A DNA stretch of 64,000 nucleotides from Acinetobacter kanungonis (lineage in GTDB: Bacteria > Pseudomonadota > Gammaproteobacteria > Pseudomonadales > Moraxellaceae), in assembly GCF_009939195.1 (NCBI RefSeq), contig NZ_JAACKC010000003.1, positions 310,001-374,000 on the forward strand, read 5' to 3'. Numbering within the stretch: position 1 is the stretch's first letter; the number at the start of each line of letters is the position of its first letter. The translations under genes were made by a program, and so were the position numbers. The notes under the pieces were generated by a model that did not search any database, was not told the origin of the DNA, and saw nothing but the letters and a program-made list of their open reading frames with translations. Shown here in pieces: positions 19,187 to 27,730 of the stretch.

Positions 19187-19900
19187 ATGCGTGCGCATTA
19201 TTTGATGTTATGTAGCAGTTTATTTTTATTTGGATGCCATAAACAAGCCGTTTTAGAACAACCAGAATTAAGTTCTACGCTGCATCCAGTAGATACCAGT
19301 CAAGCACCAGGCTTGGTCGAGCAATATCGTTTCGGCATGACTTCGGTTGGTGGTTGGGTCAATCAAAAACTGGGTCAAGCTTACCATCCTGTGCAGGCAC
19401 AGCATGGTCAGGCAGCCGTGGTGTACCTGTATCGCCCTGAGAGTAAATGGAATCGTCAAGAAATTGTGGCGTCAAGCCTGTTTATTAATAAATATCGAAT
19501 CCCCAGCTTGTTGAATAATCATTATTATTGGCTGGAATTGCCTGCGGGGACTTATCGTTTATCTAGTAGTCGTCCTTTGGGTATTCAGCACTTTCAAAAG
19601 CCTAAATATTTAGATTTTAGTATCGAGGCGGGGAAGAGTTATTACGTGAAATATGATGAGGAAAACCTGAACACGCGTAAGGAAGTCTCGGGGCCTTTAA
19701 TTTTGGTGCCTAACTCAATTGGGCAAAATGAAATTGCCTTTACTCAGCTTAAATCCTCAAGTTATAACTTTGTTGCACAAGACCCACAAACGGGCGAGCT
19801 AAGGCATAAAGCACAAAAAATTAAGGCAACAAAATATGATGCTGCCTCTGATGTACAGTTAACTCAACCCTTTAAGTTTTGGGATATCCGTACTTGGTAA
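19187..19900 (+). CDS. DUF2846-like lipoprotein
   Basis: The 237-residue protein has a lipoprotein signal peptide with lipobox LFGC (Cys 17). The body has AAVVYLYRPESKWNRQ, a beta-rich section with YYWLELPAGTYRLSS, and AGKSYYVKYDE, which resembles DUF2846. Function is unknown; such proteins sit in the periplasm or at the outer membrane. It stands alone between clpX and the convergent DUF2059 gene, whose stop lies only 5 bp away. Confidence 0.75.
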   Translation: MRAHYLMLCSSLFLFGCHKQAVLEQPELSSTLHPVDTSQAPGLVEQYRFGMTSVGGWVNQKLGQAYHPVQAQHGQAAVVYLYRPESKWNRQEIVASSLFINKYRIPSLLNNHYYWLELPAGTYRLSSSRPLGIQHFQKPKYLDFSIEAGKSYYVKYDEENLNTRKEVSGPLILVPNSIGQNEIAFTQLKSSSYNFVAQDPQTGELRHKAQKIKATKYDAASDVQLTQPFKFWDIRTW

Positions 19901-19905
19901 ACTGC

Positions 19906-20454
19906 TTAAGGTTTCTTCTGTGCTTGCTCAAATAAAGGGGCTAAGGTTTTTTCAATTTGGCGGTTAATTTCACGTTGAGTTGCTGGGTCTTGCATCATTT
20001 GTGCGGACATATCGATGCTATTGCGCATGACTTCACTCATCATTTTGCTGCTTTTTTTATTAATCGACTGTCCAATTGGGGTTTCTAGGAACTGAATATT
20101 GGCAAGCACTTCTTCTTCGGTAAAGGTTTTCTGATAAACATCTTTGAGCATTTGCATAAATTTAGGATCAGAAATCAGTTTATTACTAAAAGAGGCTGTA
20201 ATGTCAGCAATTTGATTTGCCGCCTTTTGTTGCTCAGCATTTAGATTCGAGGTTTTAAAGATTTGTTTAATGGTATCTTCAGCTTGCTGTTGATAGATAG
20301 GGCGCATTTCTTGTTGAGACTGCGCCAAAGTCCCTGAAATGTCACTCAGTTTTAGGGCTTTTTCAACAGAGGCTTCGGTTGCGGGTTTTGCAAATGCAGT
20401 GAAGCTGAGTATAGAGAGGCTAAGAATTGCGAGTGTGTGCTGTACTTTTTTCAT
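19906..20454 (-). CDS. Periplasmic DUF2059 protein
   Basis: The 182-residue protein has a signal peptide (SILSFTAFA) and a helical body. The QMLKDVYQKTFTEEEVLANIQFLETPIGQSINKK segment (about residues 95-128) is characteristic of DUF2059. Its role is unknown. The fumarase gene lies upstream on the same strand, but a strong terminator separates them. Confidence 0.82.
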   Translation of the reverse strand: MKKVQHTLAILSLSILSFTAFAKPATEASVEKALKLSDISGTLAQSQQEMRPIYQQQAEDTIKQIFKTSNLNAEQQKAANQIADITASFSNKLISDPKFMQMLKDVYQKTFTEEEVLANIQFLETPIGQSINKKSSKMMSEVMRNSIDMSAQMMQDPATQREINRQIEKTLAPLFEQAQKKP

Positions 20455-20494
20455 GATATTTAGAGTGAACTGTTGTTGTAAAAAGATAAATTTG

Positions 20495-20540
20495 GGCTAA
20501 AAAAATACCCTTAACAAGACCTTAGCATGTTAAGGGTATC
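20495..20540 (-). terminator. Terminator of the fumarase gene
   Basis: ATACCCTTAACA and TGTTAAGGGTAT (20505-20539) form a 12-bp stem with an 11-nt loop, followed on the minus strand by seven T. Confidence 0.88.
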
Positions 20541-20561
20541 GAAAAAAGCAAAACTTAGGGA

Positions 20562-22088
20562 TTAGCCAGCTGCAGCATCCACTACAGGAATTTTACCAAT
20601 TTTCGCTTGCCAGATTTTAGGAGCAGTTGCGTGTACAGACGTACCATTTACGTCTACCGCAACCGATACAGGCATGTCTTTTACGACAAACTTGTAAATT
20701 GCTTCCATACCTAAGTCAGCAAAAGCAACCACTTCAGCTTCACGAATGGCTTTAGAAACAAGGTAAGCCGCGCCGCCTACAGCCATGAGGTAAGTTGCTT
20801 TGTTGTCTTTAATTGCTTCAACCGCAGCAGGACCACGATCCGCTTTACCAATCATGCCGAACATGCCAGTCGCTTCTAATACTTGGCGAGTGAACTTGTC
20901 CATACGTGTTGCAGTTGTCGGACCAGCAGGACCAACCACTTCATCACCCACTGGATCTACAGGGCCAACGTAGTAGATAAATTTACCTTTAAGGTCAACT
21001 GGAAGCTCTTCACCATTGTTCAACATGTCAACCATACGTTTGTGCGCAGCGTCACGACCTGTATAGATTGTACCGTTAAGAAGTAATGTGTCGCCTGGTT
21101 GCCATGCGTTCATTTCTTCTTGAGTAATCGTATCTAGGTCAACACGTTTAGAAGTTGAAGAATCCCAAGTAACAGAAGGGTAGTCTTCAAGTTTCGGTGC
21201 TTGAATGTGTGCAACACCTGAACCATCTAACTGGAAGTGTGCATGACGAGTTGCCGCACAGTTTGGAATCATACCGACTGGTTTGCCTGCAGCGTGGCAA
21301 GGGTAGTCTTTGATTTTAATATCGAGAACGGTAGTTAAACCACCAAGACCTTGCGCACCAATACCAAGAGCATTAACTTTTTCGAAGATTTCGATACGAA
21401 GTTCTTCAAGTTTGTTCTGCGGACCACGACGAAGCAATTCGTCCATGTTGAGTTCTTCCATGAGTGATTCTTTCGCAAGCATCATGGCTTTTTCAGCAGT
21501 ACCACCAATACCGATACCGAGCATACCAGGAGGACACCAGCCTGCACCCATGGTTGGAACAGTTTTGAGTACCCAATCCACGATCGAGTCAGATGGGTTT
21601 AGCATAGCAAGTTTAGATTTGTTTTCTGAACCACCACCTTTTGCTGCAACAGTAATGTCTACTTTGTTGCCTGGGACAAGTTTGTGGTAAATCACTGCAG
21701 GCGTGTTGTCTTTGGTATTTTTACGACCAAACGCTGGATCTGCTAAAACAGAAGCACGAAGTACGTTCGAGTTTTCTAAGTAACCTTGGCGTACACCTTC
21801 GTTAATTGCATCATCGAGGCTCATGGTTAAATCAAATTTAACATCCATACCCACTTCAACAAATACGTTAACAATACCAGTATCTTGGCAGATTGGACGA
21901 TGACCTTCTGCACACATACGAGAGTTAATCAAGATTTGTGCAATGGCGTCTTTCGCAGCTTTGTTTTCTTCACGGTCGTACGCACGGCTCATCGCTTGGA
22001 TAAAGTCTTGTGGGTGATAGTACGAAATGAATTGAAGCGCGTCCTTGACCGAAGTGATCAAGTCATCTTGCTTGATAATAGTTGTCAT
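20562..22088 (-). CDS. fumA: Class I (iron-sulfur) fumarate hydratase
   Basis: The 508-residue enzyme interconverts fumarate and malate in the TCA cycle. The N-terminal half carries CQDTGIVNVF and GWCPPGMLGIGIGG, and the middle carries IPNCAATRHAHF. Together these supply the [4Fe-4S] ligands of class I fumarase. The C-terminal domain has GPTTATRMDKF and GKADRGPAAVEAI. It is a single-chain class I enzyme, unrelated to FumC. The divergent upstream neighbour is the micropeptide gene at 22405. Confidence 0.94.
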   Translation of the reverse strand: MTTIIKQDDLITSVKDALQFISYYHPQDFIQAMSRAYDREENKAAKDAIAQILINSRMCAEGHRPICQDTGIVNVFVEVGMDVKFDLTMSLDDAINEGVRQGYLENSNVLRASVLADPAFGRKNTKDNTPAVIYHKLVPGNKVDITVAAKGGGSENKSKLAMLNPSDSIVDWVLKTVPTMGAGWCPPGMLGIGIGGTAEKAMMLAKESLMEELNMDELLRRGPQNKLEELRIEIFEKVNALGIGAQGLGGLTTVLDIKIKDYPCHAAGKPVGMIPNCAATRHAHFQLDGSGVAHIQAPKLEDYPSVTWDSSTSKRVDLDTITQEEMNAWQPGDTLLLNGTIYTGRDAAHKRMVDMLNNGEELPVDLKGKFIYYVGPVDPVGDEVVGPAGPTTATRMDKFTRQVLEATGMFGMIGKADRGPAAVEAIKDNKATYLMAVGGAAYLVSKAIREAEVVAFADLGMEAIYKFVVKDMPVSVAVDVNGTSVHATAPKIWQAKIGKIPVVDAAAG

Positions 22089-22342
22089 ATCAAATATCTC
22101 TTGAGCGGGCTGTTAGCTAGCGGGCTAAATTATAAGGTATAACGCTGGCGTTGTGGGTGTTTTGCTGCATTTTTGGGCTAAAGTTTAATGGATAAAATCG
22201 GTCATCAAGATGGGAATATTACAGTGCCAATCTCAACCTAAAGTCAGAAACTGATTGTATGTATAAGATGATTAATCTATAAAGTATTGAATTTTATATT
22301 TTAAATTGGTTGAGATGGTGTTGTTGCTGAAAAATGACAAGA
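22089..22342. other. Divergent interval, fumarase side
   Basis: This interval should hold the fumarase promoter on the minus strand. Apart from the PhoB-type promoter that begins at 22343, I recognise no gene or RNA element here. Confidence 0.4.
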
Positions 22343-22376
22343 CTGTCATAAAGTTGTAATAAAACTTTCACATAAT
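22343..22376 (+). promoter_or_regulatory. Pho box and -10 element (PhoB-type promoter)
   Basis: CTGTCAT-AAAG-TTGTAAT (22343-22360) fits the 7-4-7 direct repeat of the PhoB box, and a third half-site, CTTTCAC, follows after AAAA. Ten bases after the 18-bp box is CATAAT (22371-22376), the spacing used by PhoB-activated promoters that lack a -35. The start codon of the 28-aa frame is 29 bp further on. Phosphate-starvation control is inferred. Confidence 0.65.
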
Positions 22377-22404
22377 AGGCGCATTCCAAACAGAGAGTAT
22401 CGTT

Positions 22405-22491
22405 ATGACATCTGCAATTCTTATGGTTGTTGGCTTTAGTTTCTTTATCGCAGCAACTTGGATGTACGGTCAAAAAGAAGATCAGGCTTAA
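22405..22491 (+). CDS. 28-aa single-pass membrane micropeptide
   Basis: This short frame begins MTSAILMVVG, continues as a hydrophobic helix of about 18 residues (ILMVVGFSFFIAATWMY), and ends in a charged GQKEDQA tail. It has a GAGAG-type ribosome-binding site and lies directly behind a PhoB-type promoter, the main evidence that it is real. The topology suggests a regulatory or stabilising subunit of a membrane complex. I do not recognise a family. It is followed by a T-rich stretch and then the octamer repeat. Confidence 0.6.
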   Translation: MTSAILMVVGFSFFIAATWMYGQKEDQA

Positions 22492-22520
22492 GCTTTATCT
22501 TCTTTTTTATTTTAAGCTTT

Positions 22521-22632
22521 CTTCAAATCTTCAAATCTTCAAATCTTCAAATCTTCAAATCTTCAAATCTTCAAATCTTCAAATCTTCAAATCTTCAAAT
22601 CTTCAAATCTTCAAATCTTCAAATCTTCAAAT
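22521..22632. repeat. Octamer tandem repeat (CTTCAAAT)14
   Basis: Fourteen perfect copies of CTTCAAAT occupy 112 bp without a single mismatch. The array ends exactly at the stop codon of the AraC gene, whose TGA uses the last repeat base, and starts 29 bp after the micropeptide stop. It is non-coding on both strands and should vary in copy number. Confidence 0.95.
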
Positions 22633-23504
22633 CAATTTCGTTTAGACATTTTCTGCATCTGAGAAGGCGAATAGCCAAAGTGCTTTTTAAAACGGTGGCT
22701 AAAATGGCTACTGGAACTAAATCCATATTGCATTGAAATTTCTGTGATATTGGCTGCGGTGCTTTGTAATGCGTGATGAGCCAATTCCAGACGACGTTGC
22801 ATCACGTATTGGTGGGGTGGCATATGCATAGATTGTTTAAACATATGTGCAAAGTGATACTCACTCAGTTGGGTTTGTTGTGCCAAATCGGATAGGGTTA
22901 AGCTGACATGCAGATGTTGATCAATCCATGCTAATAATCGTTTGAGCATATAGGGCGAGAGCCCGCCTTTCACTTCAGGGGCTTGCCATTGGGTCTGGCT
23001 ATAGTTTTTGATCAGATGATTCAGTAGCAGGGTGGTGGCAGTGCTCATCTGCAAATGATTTTCTCGATTTTGCCAAGCATCGCTCAGTAAAAAATGTCGA
23101 TACAACATTGAAACTTGTGGATCGGCCACGAAACTTTGTGGATTTAAACTGATCTGACTGGGTTCTCGATCCCAGACTTGTTCTGCAACACGTTTTAAGT
23201 GCTGCTCGGTATAGTACAGGTGCACAAAGGTCAGTGAGTCGCGTAAGTCCCAAGTCGATTCAAAATCTTGCGGCATCAGACACATATGATCTGGTCCACC
23301 ACCATTTTGCCAACCTTGAGCCGTCTTCTGGTAGCTGTGAAAGCCACCCTGAATATACATGCTTAAGGTATGGTGATTGCTACAGACACTGACCCGATCT
23401 TGATTATTTTGCCACATGGCAAGCTGCATGCCTGAACCCAATTCAACTGAATCCAGTAATTGGGCTTTATGTTGTTGTAATTGATCTAGAATCTGATAAG
23501 TCAT
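22632..23504 (-). CDS. AraC-family transcriptional regulator
   Basis: The 290-residue protein has an N-terminal cupin-like sensing region and a C-terminal AraC DNA-binding domain with two helix-turn-helix units. These are LTLSDLAQQTQLSEYHFAHMFKQS and the canonical ITEISMQYGFSSSSHFSHRFKKHFG near the end (about residues 255-280). It is divergent from a DMT exporter gene, 180 bp away, and may control it. The inducer is unknown. The stop codon abuts the octamer repeat. Confidence 0.9.
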   Translation of the reverse strand: MTYQILDQLQQHKAQLLDSVELGSGMQLAMWQNNQDRVSVCSNHHTLSMYIQGGFHSYQKTAQGWQNGGGPDHMCLMPQDFESTWDLRDSLTFVHLYYTEQHLKRVAEQVWDREPSQISLNPQSFVADPQVSMLYRHFLLSDAWQNRENHLQMSTATTLLLNHLIKNYSQTQWQAPEVKGGLSPYMLKRLLAWIDQHLHVSLTLSDLAQQTQLSEYHFAHMFKQSMHMPPHQYVMQRRLELAHHALQSTAANITEISMQYGFSSSSHFSHRFKKHFGYSPSQMQKMSKRN

Positions 23505-23684
23505 CTTCTACACGCAGTGCCAAATTGAGTATCTAGTGTAGGACTTCTGCTTGATCTTGTCATCTGTAGACGTGATTCAGTAAAAAACCACAAGTTGGTG
23601 ATAACTCTCCGCAAGATGCTGCAAGTTTCCTAGCATCGACATCCAGCACAATATGCCGTGTTGATTCAACTGGATAGTTTGGAA

Positions 23685-24581
23685 ATGAATGCGCTGTTAT
23701 ATGCTTTGGTCGTGGTGATTTGGGGCACGACTTGGATTGCGATTAGTGTGCAACAACACAGCGGTATTGCTGCCAATGTCGCGGTGTTTTGGCGTTTTTT
23801 TATTTCAGCCATGGTTTTGTTTGTATTTATCTTGCTGTATCGAAAATTAGATAAATTGGCTGTCAAAGACCATTTATTCTGTATGTTACAGGCATGCTGC
23901 ATTTTCGGGTTTAACTTTGTCTGTTTTTATGCTGCGGTGCAGTACATCAGTAGCGGCTTAGAAGCCGTGATTTTTTCCATGGCCGTTATTTTTAATACAC
24001 TCAATGCCAAATTGTTCTTTGCACAGCCCATCTCGGCACGATTTTATCCTGCTGCTGTATTAGGAGGTTGGGGGATGATTGCCTTGTTCTGGAATGATGT
24101 GGTGGGCACAAAGTTCAATCATCAAACCTTGTGGGGAATTGGTCTGTGTATGATTGGCACCTATGGTTTTTCCTTGGGTAATATGATCAGTACTCGTCAC
24201 CAGCGGCAAGGGTTGGATGTTTTTAGTACCAATGCTTATGGCATGCTGTATGGTGCTATGTTGATGGCCGTCATTTCGTTTTTTCAAATGGATGACTTTT
24301 TCCCGAATATCTCGTTGAGTGCAATTTCAGCTTTACTGTATTTGGCGATTTTTGGTTCGGTGATCGGTTTTACGGCATACTTCTATTTGGTCGGGCGGAT
24401 TGGTGCTGGTAAGGCGGCGTATAGCACCTTATTGTTTCCCTTGGTTGCCTTGATCATTTCAACGCTATGGGAAGGCTACCAATGGCAGATTAATGCAGTG
24501 ATTGGCGTGGTACTAATTCTCTGTGGTAATGCAATTTTCTTTGTACAAGCACCGCGAAAATTGAGTCGCTCTCGTATCTAA
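23685..24581 (+). CDS. EamA/DMT-superfamily transporter
   Basis: The 298-residue protein has ten predicted membrane helices in two EamA repeats. The first repeat opens MNALLYALVVVIWGTTWIAI and the second ends GVVLILCGNAIFF. These proteins export small metabolites or act as permeases; substrate unknown. A frame extension from GTG 23658 would add nine polar residues and lacks a ribosome-binding site, so ATG 23685 is preferred. The AraC regulator is transcribed divergently. Confidence 0.87.
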   Translation: MNALLYALVVVIWGTTWIAISVQQHSGIAANVAVFWRFFISAMVLFVFILLYRKLDKLAVKDHLFCMLQACCIFGFNFVCFYAAVQYISSGLEAVIFSMAVIFNTLNAKLFFAQPISARFYPAAVLGGWGMIALFWNDVVGTKFNHQTLWGIGLCMIGTYGFSLGNMISTRHQRQGLDVFSTNAYGMLYGAMLMAVISFFQMDDFFPNISLSAISALLYLAIFGSVIGFTAYFYLVGRIGAGKAAYSTLLFPLVALIISTLWEGYQWQINAVIGVVLILCGNAIFFVQAPRKLSRSRI

Positions 24582-24626
24582 AATCCACTTGCGTAGCCTA
24601 AGATAGAGTCTGGAAAATGCAAGAAG

Positions 24627-25274
24627 ATGCGCAAGCAAAATCATCAGGTCACTAAGATGCACAATCAACATCTGGCGAAAAATATTATTGAACTTTATCG
24701 CAAATATGCCCGTGAATGGGTGGCACTTCGTGGCGAGGATTTATATGAAAAAGTCTGGCTGGATCGTGTGCTGGCTTTAGTGCCAGCTCAGGCGAAAATT
24801 CTGGATATCGGTTGCGGTTCGGGAAAGCCAATCGCGGCATATTTACTGGCACAAGGTTGTAGAGTCACTGGGGTGGATAGTTCCGAAACGATGCTGCTGA
24901 TGGCACAACAAAACTTTCCTGATCAGACTTGGATTCAGGCAGACATGCGGCAATTTCATCTAGAACAAAAATTCGATGCAATTTTGGCATGGGACAGCTT
25001 TTTTCATTTGACGCAAGACAATCAACGGCAGATGTTTGCCCAATTTGCACGACATGCTCAACTGGGAACAGTGCTCATGTTTAGCAGTGGACCTGCCCAT
25101 GGCGAAGCGATTGGCGAATTGTTTGGTGAGCCTTTATATCATGCAAGTCTTACTCAAGAGGAGTATCGTGATTTATTAACGAAATCTGGTTTTCAGGTGT
25201 TGAACATGGTTGCGGAAGATCCTGAATGTACGGGACATACGGTATGGTTGGCACAAATGGTGAACCCACGCTAG
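24627..25274 (+). CDS. Class I SAM-dependent methyltransferase
   Basis: The 215-residue protein has the SAM-binding motif ILDIGCGSGKPIAAYL near residue 57, the acidic loop VTGVDSSETML, and motif IV IQADMRQFHLEQKFDAILAWDSFFHL. An alternative start lies at ATG 24657 with AGG eight bases upstream. It follows the DMT gene by 45 bp on the same strand and may be co-transcribed. The substrate is unknown. Confidence 0.85.
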   Translation: MRKQNHQVTKMHNQHLAKNIIELYRKYAREWVALRGEDLYEKVWLDRVLALVPAQAKILDIGCGSGKPIAAYLLAQGCRVTGVDSSETMLLMAQQNFPDQTWIQADMRQFHLEQKFDAILAWDSFFHLTQDNQRQMFAQFARHAQLGTVLMFSSGPAHGEAIGELFGEPLYHASLTQEEYRDLLTKSGFQVLNMVAEDPECTGHTVWLAQMVNPR

Positions 25275-25427
25275 AACTGCTGGTGTGAAGTATCAATTTG
25301 GATAGATTGGGTATCGAATTCGAGCCATTGAACTGCGCTGATCTTTCCATTTTTAGTAGACGGTTATGAAACGTTCTCAAACTTTGGTAGTTCTATCGTT
25401 GATGTCTGCAAGAGAAAGCAGAGTGCT

Positions 25428-25457
25428 CTTTGATGGAGTACCAACTTTCCATCAAAG
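25428..25457. repeat. Perfect 10-bp inverted repeat near the pta terminator
   Basis: CTTTGATGGA and TCCATCAAAG are separated by 10 nt, in the convergent interval between the methyltransferase and pta. There is no T run on either strand next to it. It may be a hairpin-type terminator relic or a protein-binding site. Confidence 0.6.
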
Positions 25458-25490
25458 CTAAAAAAACCACTCTCGAAAGAGTGGTTTGGA
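25458..25490 (-). terminator. Terminator of ackA-pta
   Basis: AAACCACTCT and AGAGTGGTTT (25464-25487) with loop CGAA, followed on the minus strand by six T. Confidence 0.88.
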
Positions 25491-25504
25491 AAACTGAAAC
25501 CGAA

Positions 25505-27664
25505 TTAAGACGCTTTGCTGGCTTTGGCTTCAACTTGCTGTTCGGCCTGAATCGCAGTCAGGGCAATCGTGAATACAATATCGTCCACCAACGCACCACG
25601 AGACAAGTCATTTACAGGTTTGTTCAAGCCTTGCAACATTGGTCCAACACTTACCACATTGGCAGAACGTTGAACTGCTTTATAGGTGGTGTTACCTGTA
25701 TTTAAGTCTGGGAAAATAAACACATTGGCACGACCTGCAACTTGCGAGTCTGGTGCTTTAGAGCGACCAACACTTTCAACGGAAGCAGCATCGTATTGTA
25801 ATGGACCATCAATCAACAGGTCAGGGCGACGTTGTTTCGCAATGGCAGTCGCTTGCGCCACTTTTTCTACATCTGCACCTGCGCCTGATGTACCAGTTGA
25901 GTAAGAAATCATGGCAATACGCGGGTCAATACCAAAGGCTTTGGCTGAGTCTGCCGATTGAATCGCAATTTCAGCCAACTGTTCTGCGTCTGGGTCTGGA
26001 TTAATCGCACAGTCACCATATACATACACTTCATCAGGCAACAGCATGAAGAACACTGAAGATACCAGTGAATATTCAGGTGCTGTCTTAATCAACTGGA
26101 ATGCCGGACGAACAGTGTTTGCAGTGGTGTGGACTGCGCCTGAAACTAAACCATCAACTTGATCAAGTGCGAGCATCATGGTACCCAGAACTACAGTGTC
26201 TTGTAGTTGTTCACGTGCTTGTAAGTCATTGATTTTGCCTTTACGTAACTCAACCATTTGCGCGACATAGTTTTCGCGGATTGAATCAGGGTCGATAATT
26301 TCAAGGTCAAATGGCAATTCGATATTACGAGCTTTCGCCACTTCAATCACGGCTTCAGGTTTTGCCAAAAGAATACAGTGTGCAATCCCACGAGATTGGC
26401 AGATTGCTGCCGCTTGAATCGTACGTGGCTCATCACCTTCAGGTAGAACAATACGTTTCTTGGCATGAATTGATTTTTGTACCAATTCATGGCGGAATGC
26501 AGAAGGAGATAGACGCGGCTTGTGTGTGCCTTTGATTAGTTGTGCTAACCATTCTTCATTGATGTGGCTTGAAACGAAACGCGTCACTTGTTCAGCACGT
26601 TCAGTATCGTCTACAGGAATTTCATTGCTTAAGTTCATTAAGCTCTGAGCTGTTTCAAAGGTACTGAGTGGCGTATGTAAAATTGGCAAGCCTTGTTTAA
26701 TCGCAGCTTGGCAGAAATCTAGAATCTGGCTGTTTGGTGCATGATGTTCAGTCAATAACAAGCCTGCTAAAGGTGTGCCATTGCTGCTGGCGACACTACT
26801 TGCCAATAACACATCAATACGGTCAGAGGCACTGATAATCAGTTCACCTGCCACAAACTTATCCAGTTCATGTTCAATATTGGCTGCAATTAAGCTGCTA
26901 TGTAGCACACGACGTTGGAGTGCTTCACCTTGGTTGATCCATTCTGCTTGAAGATTTGCCGCCAGATCAGACATGCGTGGCACACTCAGCGTGTTGCTGA
27001 ATGGCACCAAACCAATCGCAGGAAGTTGAGCGCTCCCGATATGCGCATGAGTTTTTTGAATATCTGCGACAAATTTGTTGGTATCGCTGATCAGACGTAA
27101 GCTAGGGTCGAAGGTCAGTGGAATTTGTGCAGAACCTTCAGGCAAGCCTTTGGTGCGCATGAATAATACGCCCGCAGTACGTTCACAGCTTGCACCACCA
27201 AAATGACGCAATTGTGCTTCGACTTTTTCAGCCGTTGCCGTGGCTTTATTGATGTCGGCATTGCTGACAATCACCACTTTGGCATCTAATGCTTTGGCTA
27301 AAGCAGCATTGAGTTCAGATGCAAAAGCATCACGGGCAGTTGGTAATAAACCTTCTACAATGATGATGTCATGTTTTTTAGCAATCTGACGATGCAGGCG
27401 TACCGCATCTTCCAGCAGTTCATCGCTTTCACCTGAGTTTAAGCGCTGTGTAACCGTGGCATACGGAATTGGCTCTACGGTTTCACTTTTGGTCAGATGT
27501 TGGAATAACGCAGAGGTACGATCTGCTTCAATTTTGCTTTCTTGAGAAAATGGTTTTAGGAAGCCTGCTTTTACGCCTTGGCATTCTAAAGCATAAATTA
27601 AACCCAAACATGCTGAAGTCAGGCCAACACCGTCACCAGTTGGGACTAAAAGAATTGTTTTCAT
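25505..27664 (-). CDS. pta: Phosphate acetyltransferase (long, three-domain form)
   Basis: The 719-residue enzyme interconverts acetyl-CoA and acetyl phosphate. The N-terminal third is a P-loop-like BioD/AAA_26 domain (LLVPTGDGVGLTSACLGLIYALE). A DRTGG domain lies in the middle. The catalytic PTA domain begins near residue 390 and includes RIVLPEGDEPRTIQAA, YSTGTSGAGADVEK and VFIFPDLNTGNTTYKAVQR. It follows ackA by 53 bp and the two form the acetate switch operon. The length matches the long Pta class. Confidence 0.96.
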   Translation of the reverse strand: MKTILLVPTGDGVGLTSACLGLIYALECQGVKAGFLKPFSQESKIEADRTSALFQHLTKSETVEPIPYATVTQRLNSGESDELLEDAVRLHRQIAKKHDIIIVEGLLPTARDAFASELNAALAKALDAKVVIVSNADINKATATAEKVEAQLRHFGGASCERTAGVLFMRTKGLPEGSAQIPLTFDPSLRLISDTNKFVADIQKTHAHIGSAQLPAIGLVPFSNTLSVPRMSDLAANLQAEWINQGEALQRRVLHSSLIAANIEHELDKFVAGELIISASDRIDVLLASSVASSNGTPLAGLLLTEHHAPNSQILDFCQAAIKQGLPILHTPLSTFETAQSLMNLSNEIPVDDTERAEQVTRFVSSHINEEWLAQLIKGTHKPRLSPSAFRHELVQKSIHAKKRIVLPEGDEPRTIQAAAICQSRGIAHCILLAKPEAVIEVAKARNIELPFDLEIIDPDSIRENYVAQMVELRKGKINDLQAREQLQDTVVLGTMMLALDQVDGLVSGAVHTTANTVRPAFQLIKTAPEYSLVSSVFFMLLPDEVYVYGDCAINPDPDAEQLAEIAIQSADSAKAFGIDPRIAMISYSTGTSGAGADVEKVAQATAIAKQRRPDLLIDGPLQYDAASVESVGRSKAPDSQVAGRANVFIFPDLNTGNTTYKAVQRSANVVSVGPMLQGLNKPVNDLSRGALVDDIVFTIALTAIQAEQQVEAKASKAS

Positions 27665-27708
27665 AGTCGTAAATTTTTTAATTCAGAAAATGGGAAAGTC
27701 GAGCAATG

Positions 27709-27730
27709 CGCGATTGCTTAAGCAATCGCG
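27709..27730. repeat. Perfect 22-bp palindrome across the ackA stop codon
   Basis: CGCGATTGCTT and its exact reverse complement abut, with the ackA stop codon in the middle. As RNA it would fold into a 9-bp hairpin with a 4-nt loop between ackA and pta. It has no T run, so RNA stability or processing is more likely than termination. Confidence 0.8.

Noticed and set aside
22521..22632. Possible CRISPR array
   Set aside because: The unit is 8 bp, tandem and without spacers. No cas genes are in the window. It is a simple tandem repeat.
22427..22736. Two plus-strand frames encoding repeated SSNLQIFK-type peptide
   Set aside because: They are by-products of the octamer array read in three frames, with no start signal. 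The array overlaps no gene except the AraC stop codon.
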